Source: Sphingomonas sp. AOB5
GTDB taxonomy: Bacteria; Pseudomonadota; Alphaproteobacteria; Sphingomonadales; Sphingomonadaceae
Direction: 5' to 3'
DNA: 64,000 bases
Assembly (NCBI RefSeq): GCF_029433115.1
Contig: NZ_JARNTV010000013.1
Coordinates: forward strand, 23,472 to 87,471
The translations under genes were made by a program, and so were the position numbers. A model generated the notes under the pieces. It had not been told where the DNA came from. It worked only from the letters and a program-made list of their open reading frames with translations, and did no database searches. How positions within the stretch are numbered: position 1 is the first letter of the stretch; each line of letters starts with the position of its first letter. Positions 61,916 to 64,000 of the stretch are shown one piece after another.

Positions 61916-63064
61916 ATGAAGACCGAAGATCTCCGCGTTGCGCTGTTCAGCGGCAACTACAACTATGTCCGGGACGGCGCCAATCAGGCGCTGAACTTCC
62001 TTGTCGGCCACCTGCTCAACAAGGGCGTGAAGGTCCGCGTCTATTCGCCAACCACCGATACCCCGGCGTTCGAGCCGACCGGCGATCTCGTCAGCGTGCC
62101 TGCCCTGCCCATGCCAGGCGGCCGCGACGAATATCGCTTCGCTACGGGCATCAAGAAGGTGCTGCCCGATCTGGAGGCGTTCAACCCGAACCTCGTCCAT
62201 GTCTCGGCACCCGAAATCCTCGGCCATCGCGCAGTCACCTGGGCGCGCAAGAAGGGCATCACTTCGGTGGCCTCGGTCCACACGCGGTTCGAGACCTATC
62301 CCCAATATTACGGGATCGGCTTCCTCACCCCGATGATGATCCGCGCGCTGACGCGTTTCTACAATCGCTTCGACGCGGTGCTCACTACCGGCCCGATGAT
62401 GACCGAACTGATCCAGAGCTGGGGCGTCACCTCGCCGATCAGCATCTGGTCGCGCGGCGTGAACCATGACCGGTTCAATCCGGACATGCGCAGCCTCGAA
62501 TGGCGCCGCTCGCTGGGCATCGCCGATGACGAGGTCGCGATCGGCTTTCTCGGCCGTCTGGTGCTGGAAAAGGGCCTCGACGTCTTCGCCGAGGTCATCA
62601 AGCGGCTCGAAGCGCGCGGCGTGAAGCATCGCGTGCTGGTGATCGGCCAGGGTCCCGCGCGCGACTGGTTCGCCGAACGCGTGCCGCAGGCGGCGTTCGC
62701 CGGCTTCCAGTCGGGCGACGATCTTGGCCGCGCCGTCGCCTCGATGGATATCTTCTTCAACCCTTCGGTGACCGAGAGCTTCGGCAACGTCACGCTCGAG
62801 GCGATGGCCGCGGGGGTCGCGGTGGTCGCGGCCTACGCAACCGGCCCGGTCGGGCTGGTCGAGGACGGCGTCAACGGGATCCTGTGCGATCCCAAGGACA
62901 TGGAAGCCTATACCGACGCGATCGCCCGCTTCGCCACCGATCACGCGTTCCGCAAGGCCGCCGGTGCCGCAGGCCACGCAATCGGCCAGCGCTACGAGTG
63001 GGACCGCATCAACCAGGCCGCGCTGGACACCTATCTCGAAGCGATGGAACGCCGGGGGCTGTAA
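61916..63064 (+). CDS. glycosyltransferase family 4 protein
   Basis: A 382-residue GT-B glycosyltransferase. N-terminal Rossmann FSGNYNYVRDGANQALNFLV, C-terminal donor domain with GFLGRLVLEKGLDVF and the ESFGNVTLEAMAAG acidic pair. It resembles alpha-mannosyl/sulfoquinovosyl transferases in the loop VHTRFETYPQYYG. The acceptor is not known. The ATG has no strong ribosome site. Confidence 0.88.
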   Translation: MKTEDLRVALFSGNYNYVRDGANQALNFLVGHLLNKGVKVRVYSPTTDTPAFEPTGDLVSVPALPMPGGRDEYRFATGIKKVLPDLEAFNPNLVHVSAPEILGHRAVTWARKKGITSVASVHTRFETYPQYYGIGFLTPMMIRALTRFYNRFDAVLTTGPMMTELIQSWGVTSPISIWSRGVNHDRFNPDMRSLEWRRSLGIADDEVAIGFLGRLVLEKGLDVFAEVIKRLEARGVKHRVLVIGQGPARDWFAERVPQAAFAGFQSGDDLGRAVASMDIFFNPSVTESFGNVTLEAMAAGVAVVAAYATGPVGLVEDGVNGILCDPKDMEAYTDAIARFATDHAFRKAAGAAGHAIGQRYEWDRINQAALDTYLEAMERRGL

Positions 63065-63074
63065 CCCCCAGGCA

Positions 63075-63398
63075 CTACTTCCAATCGAACGCCAGTGGCG
63101 CCTCGCGGAACGCGAACCGGTCGAGATGGCGCGCCACCGCGCCCTTCAGCCCGTCGAGCTGCGCATCGCTGGTCGCGTCGATCCGTACGTCCAGTCCGCC
63201 CTCGACCGCGTCGAAGGTCACCAGCGCGTCACCCGGATGATCCGCGCCGCGCGCGTCCTTCGGGAACACCACCGTGCCATGTTCGGGCGTGAACTCGACC
63301 TGTAGATTGTGCTGCCAGTGCTTGCACAGTTGCTGGAGATATTTGCTCCCGCTCGCGGTCGGGACGCGGGCGGTGCTGCTGAGAGTGGCGTTGATCAT
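63075..63398 (-). CDS. DUF2218 family protein
   Basis: A 107-residue DUF2218 protein: ARVPTASGSKYLQQLCKHWQ, then FPKDARG, LVTFDAVEGGLDVRIDA and LDGLKGAVARHLDRFAFRE. The start MINATLSS follows GGAAGCCACCATC. An in-frame ATG at 63488 would add 30 residues and lie just after the padR stop. DUF2218 genes often sit with siderophore or PadR genes; function unknown. Confidence 0.85.
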   Translation of the reverse strand: MINATLSSTARVPTASGSKYLQQLCKHWQHNLQVEFTPEHGTVVFPKDARGADHPGDALVTFDAVEGGLDVRIDATSDAQLDGLKGAVARHLDRFAFREAPLAFDWK

Positions 63399-63493
63399 GA
63401 TGGTGGCTTCCGAAATTGTCACGGGCGGGATCGGCGGGGCTACGGGATCGAGACCCAGCCGCTTGCGCAGGATATGGAGAGACGGCATGCGGT

Positions 63494-64000
63494 TTAAAGC
63501 CGTTCGATCTTCTGGACGGCCTCGTCGATGATCTCGGCGACGCGGTGCAGCGTATCGGGATCGATATCGTCGCGGGTCAGCCGGTCCTGCAGCGCGCTGC
63601 GCAGATTGCCCATCGCGCGCCGCACCGGGCCGCCGCTGGTGCGCTCGCTCACCGAACCCAGTTCGGCCAGCCGCGCGATCAGCGCCTTCACGAGTTCATC
63701 CTGCTCGGCGAGGTTCGCAGTGCCGGCTTCGGTGACCGCAAACTGCTTCTTCGCGCCTTCCGCCTTCTGCTCCTCGATCAGGCCCATATCCACCAGCATG
63801 GTGAGCGTCGGATAGACCACGCCCGGGCTGGGCGCATAGGCGCCGCCGCTCAGCGCCTCGATCTCGCGGATCAGGTCGTATCCGTGGCGCGGGCTGTCGG
63901 CGATCAGCTTGAGCAGCAGCAGCCGCAGCTCGCTCCCGTCGAACATCCGCCGGCGGCCGCCACCGCCACCGCGGCCCCGGCCGCCTTCGAAGCCGGGATG
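63494..64000 (-). CDS. PadR family transcriptional regulator, 5' partial
   Basis: The winged helix (LRLLLLKLIADSPRHGYDLI, then PSPGVVYPTLTMLVDMGLIE) is complete; a C-terminal helical dimerisation region follows. The frame remains open past the window edge: an N-terminal Gly/Arg-rich tail (HPGFEGGRGRGGGGGRRR) is typical of one PadR subgroup. Effector unknown. It is upstream of DUF2218 on the same strand and may regulate it. Confidence 0.9.
   Translation of the reverse strand, partial: HPGFEGGRGRGGGGGRRRMFDGSELRLLLLKLIADSPRHGYDLIREIEALSGGAYAPSPGVVYPTLTMLVDMGLIEEQKAEGAKKQFAVTEAGTANLAEQDELVKALIARLAELGSVSERTSGGPVRRAMGNLRSALQDRLTRDDIDPDTLHRVAEIIDEAVQKIERL

Noticed and set aside
1..64000. Search for tRNA/rRNA genes, CRISPR arrays, insertion sequences, phage genes and toxin-antitoxin pairs
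   Set aside because: I saw no cloverleaf-like sequence, no regularly spaced repeats, no transposase or integrase motif, and no small paired toxin-antitoxin genes.

Overview
The window looks like a chromosomal stretch of an alphaproteobacterium of the order Sphingomonadales, most likely Sphingomonas or a close relative. Reasons: uniformly high GC with C/G third positions, dense gene packing with 1-4 base stop/start overlaps, a GrxD-BolA-DUF1476 trio, DUF2794 and DUF2218 proteins, a pst/phoB/phoU cluster headed by phoR, and short GC-rich palindromes between genes. This assignment rests on gene content and not on a database comparison. I found no tRNA, rRNA, CRISPR array, insertion sequence, prophage or conjugation gene, so this is mainly core chromosome with a few accessory genes.

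Layout. Bases 1-5,200: the 3' part of a DUF885 metallopeptidase-like gene coupled to a PhyH-type dioxygenase, a two-HTH regulator with direct repeats before its start, a small protein and nadA. Bases 5,200-9,100: a DUF4230 membrane protein, a metallo-beta-lactamase-fold hydrolase, and a BlaI/M56-peptidase pair with a clear operator. Bases 9,400-15,700: a membrane protein; grxD-bolA-DUF1476; then a leucine operon in which leuC and leuD are separated by a 46-residue peptide gene and an exported lactonase-like hydrolase, with a quinone oxidoreductase after leuD. Bases 15,700-25,400: an AT-richer membrane protein with a possible TIR-like domain, a diheme cytochrome c, an epimerase, a ferritin-like protein, a Bax-inhibitor-1 homologue, thpR, a membrane-anchored LuxR-type regulator with DUF4199, and two tandem paralogues that share a duplicated promoter. 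Bases 25,400-30,300: a spinster-type MFS carrier, sodC, a tandem pair of secreted paralogues and a Tat-exported protein.

Bases 30,400-37,500 hold the phosphate regulon core phoR-pstS-pstC-pstA-pstB-phoU-phoB, all on the plus strand, with a Pho-box-like site lying across the phoR stop codon. Bases 37,600-42,700: small exported proteins, an SDR, a membrane protein, and cysE divergent from a TSUP (sulfite-exporter-type) carrier. Bases 42,700-46,150 form a peroxide-defence block: ahpC, ahpF and oxyR. Then come moaE-moaD-pgsA, an LplT-like MFS carrier, and a LacI-type regulator divergent from a TPR/2OG-oxygenase gene with a palindromic operator between them. A long minus-strand run follows (DUF423, two exported proteins, dgkA, a Kef-type antiporter, a NifU-like scaffold). 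The right end has an EF-hand protein, cvpA, a lipocalin, radA, a LuxR-type regulator, an exported alpha/beta hydrolase, a GT4 glycosyltransferase, DUF2218 and a PadR regulator cut by the window edge.

The most promising candidates for undescribed biology are the membrane-anchored TIR-like protein (15709-16710), the tandem paralogue pair with its duplicated promoter (23189-24876), the tandem secreted pair with a lysozyme-like E/GMSQ pattern (27676-29846), and a near-identical palindromic element placed before two unrelated genes (17567-17588 and 38957-38976).
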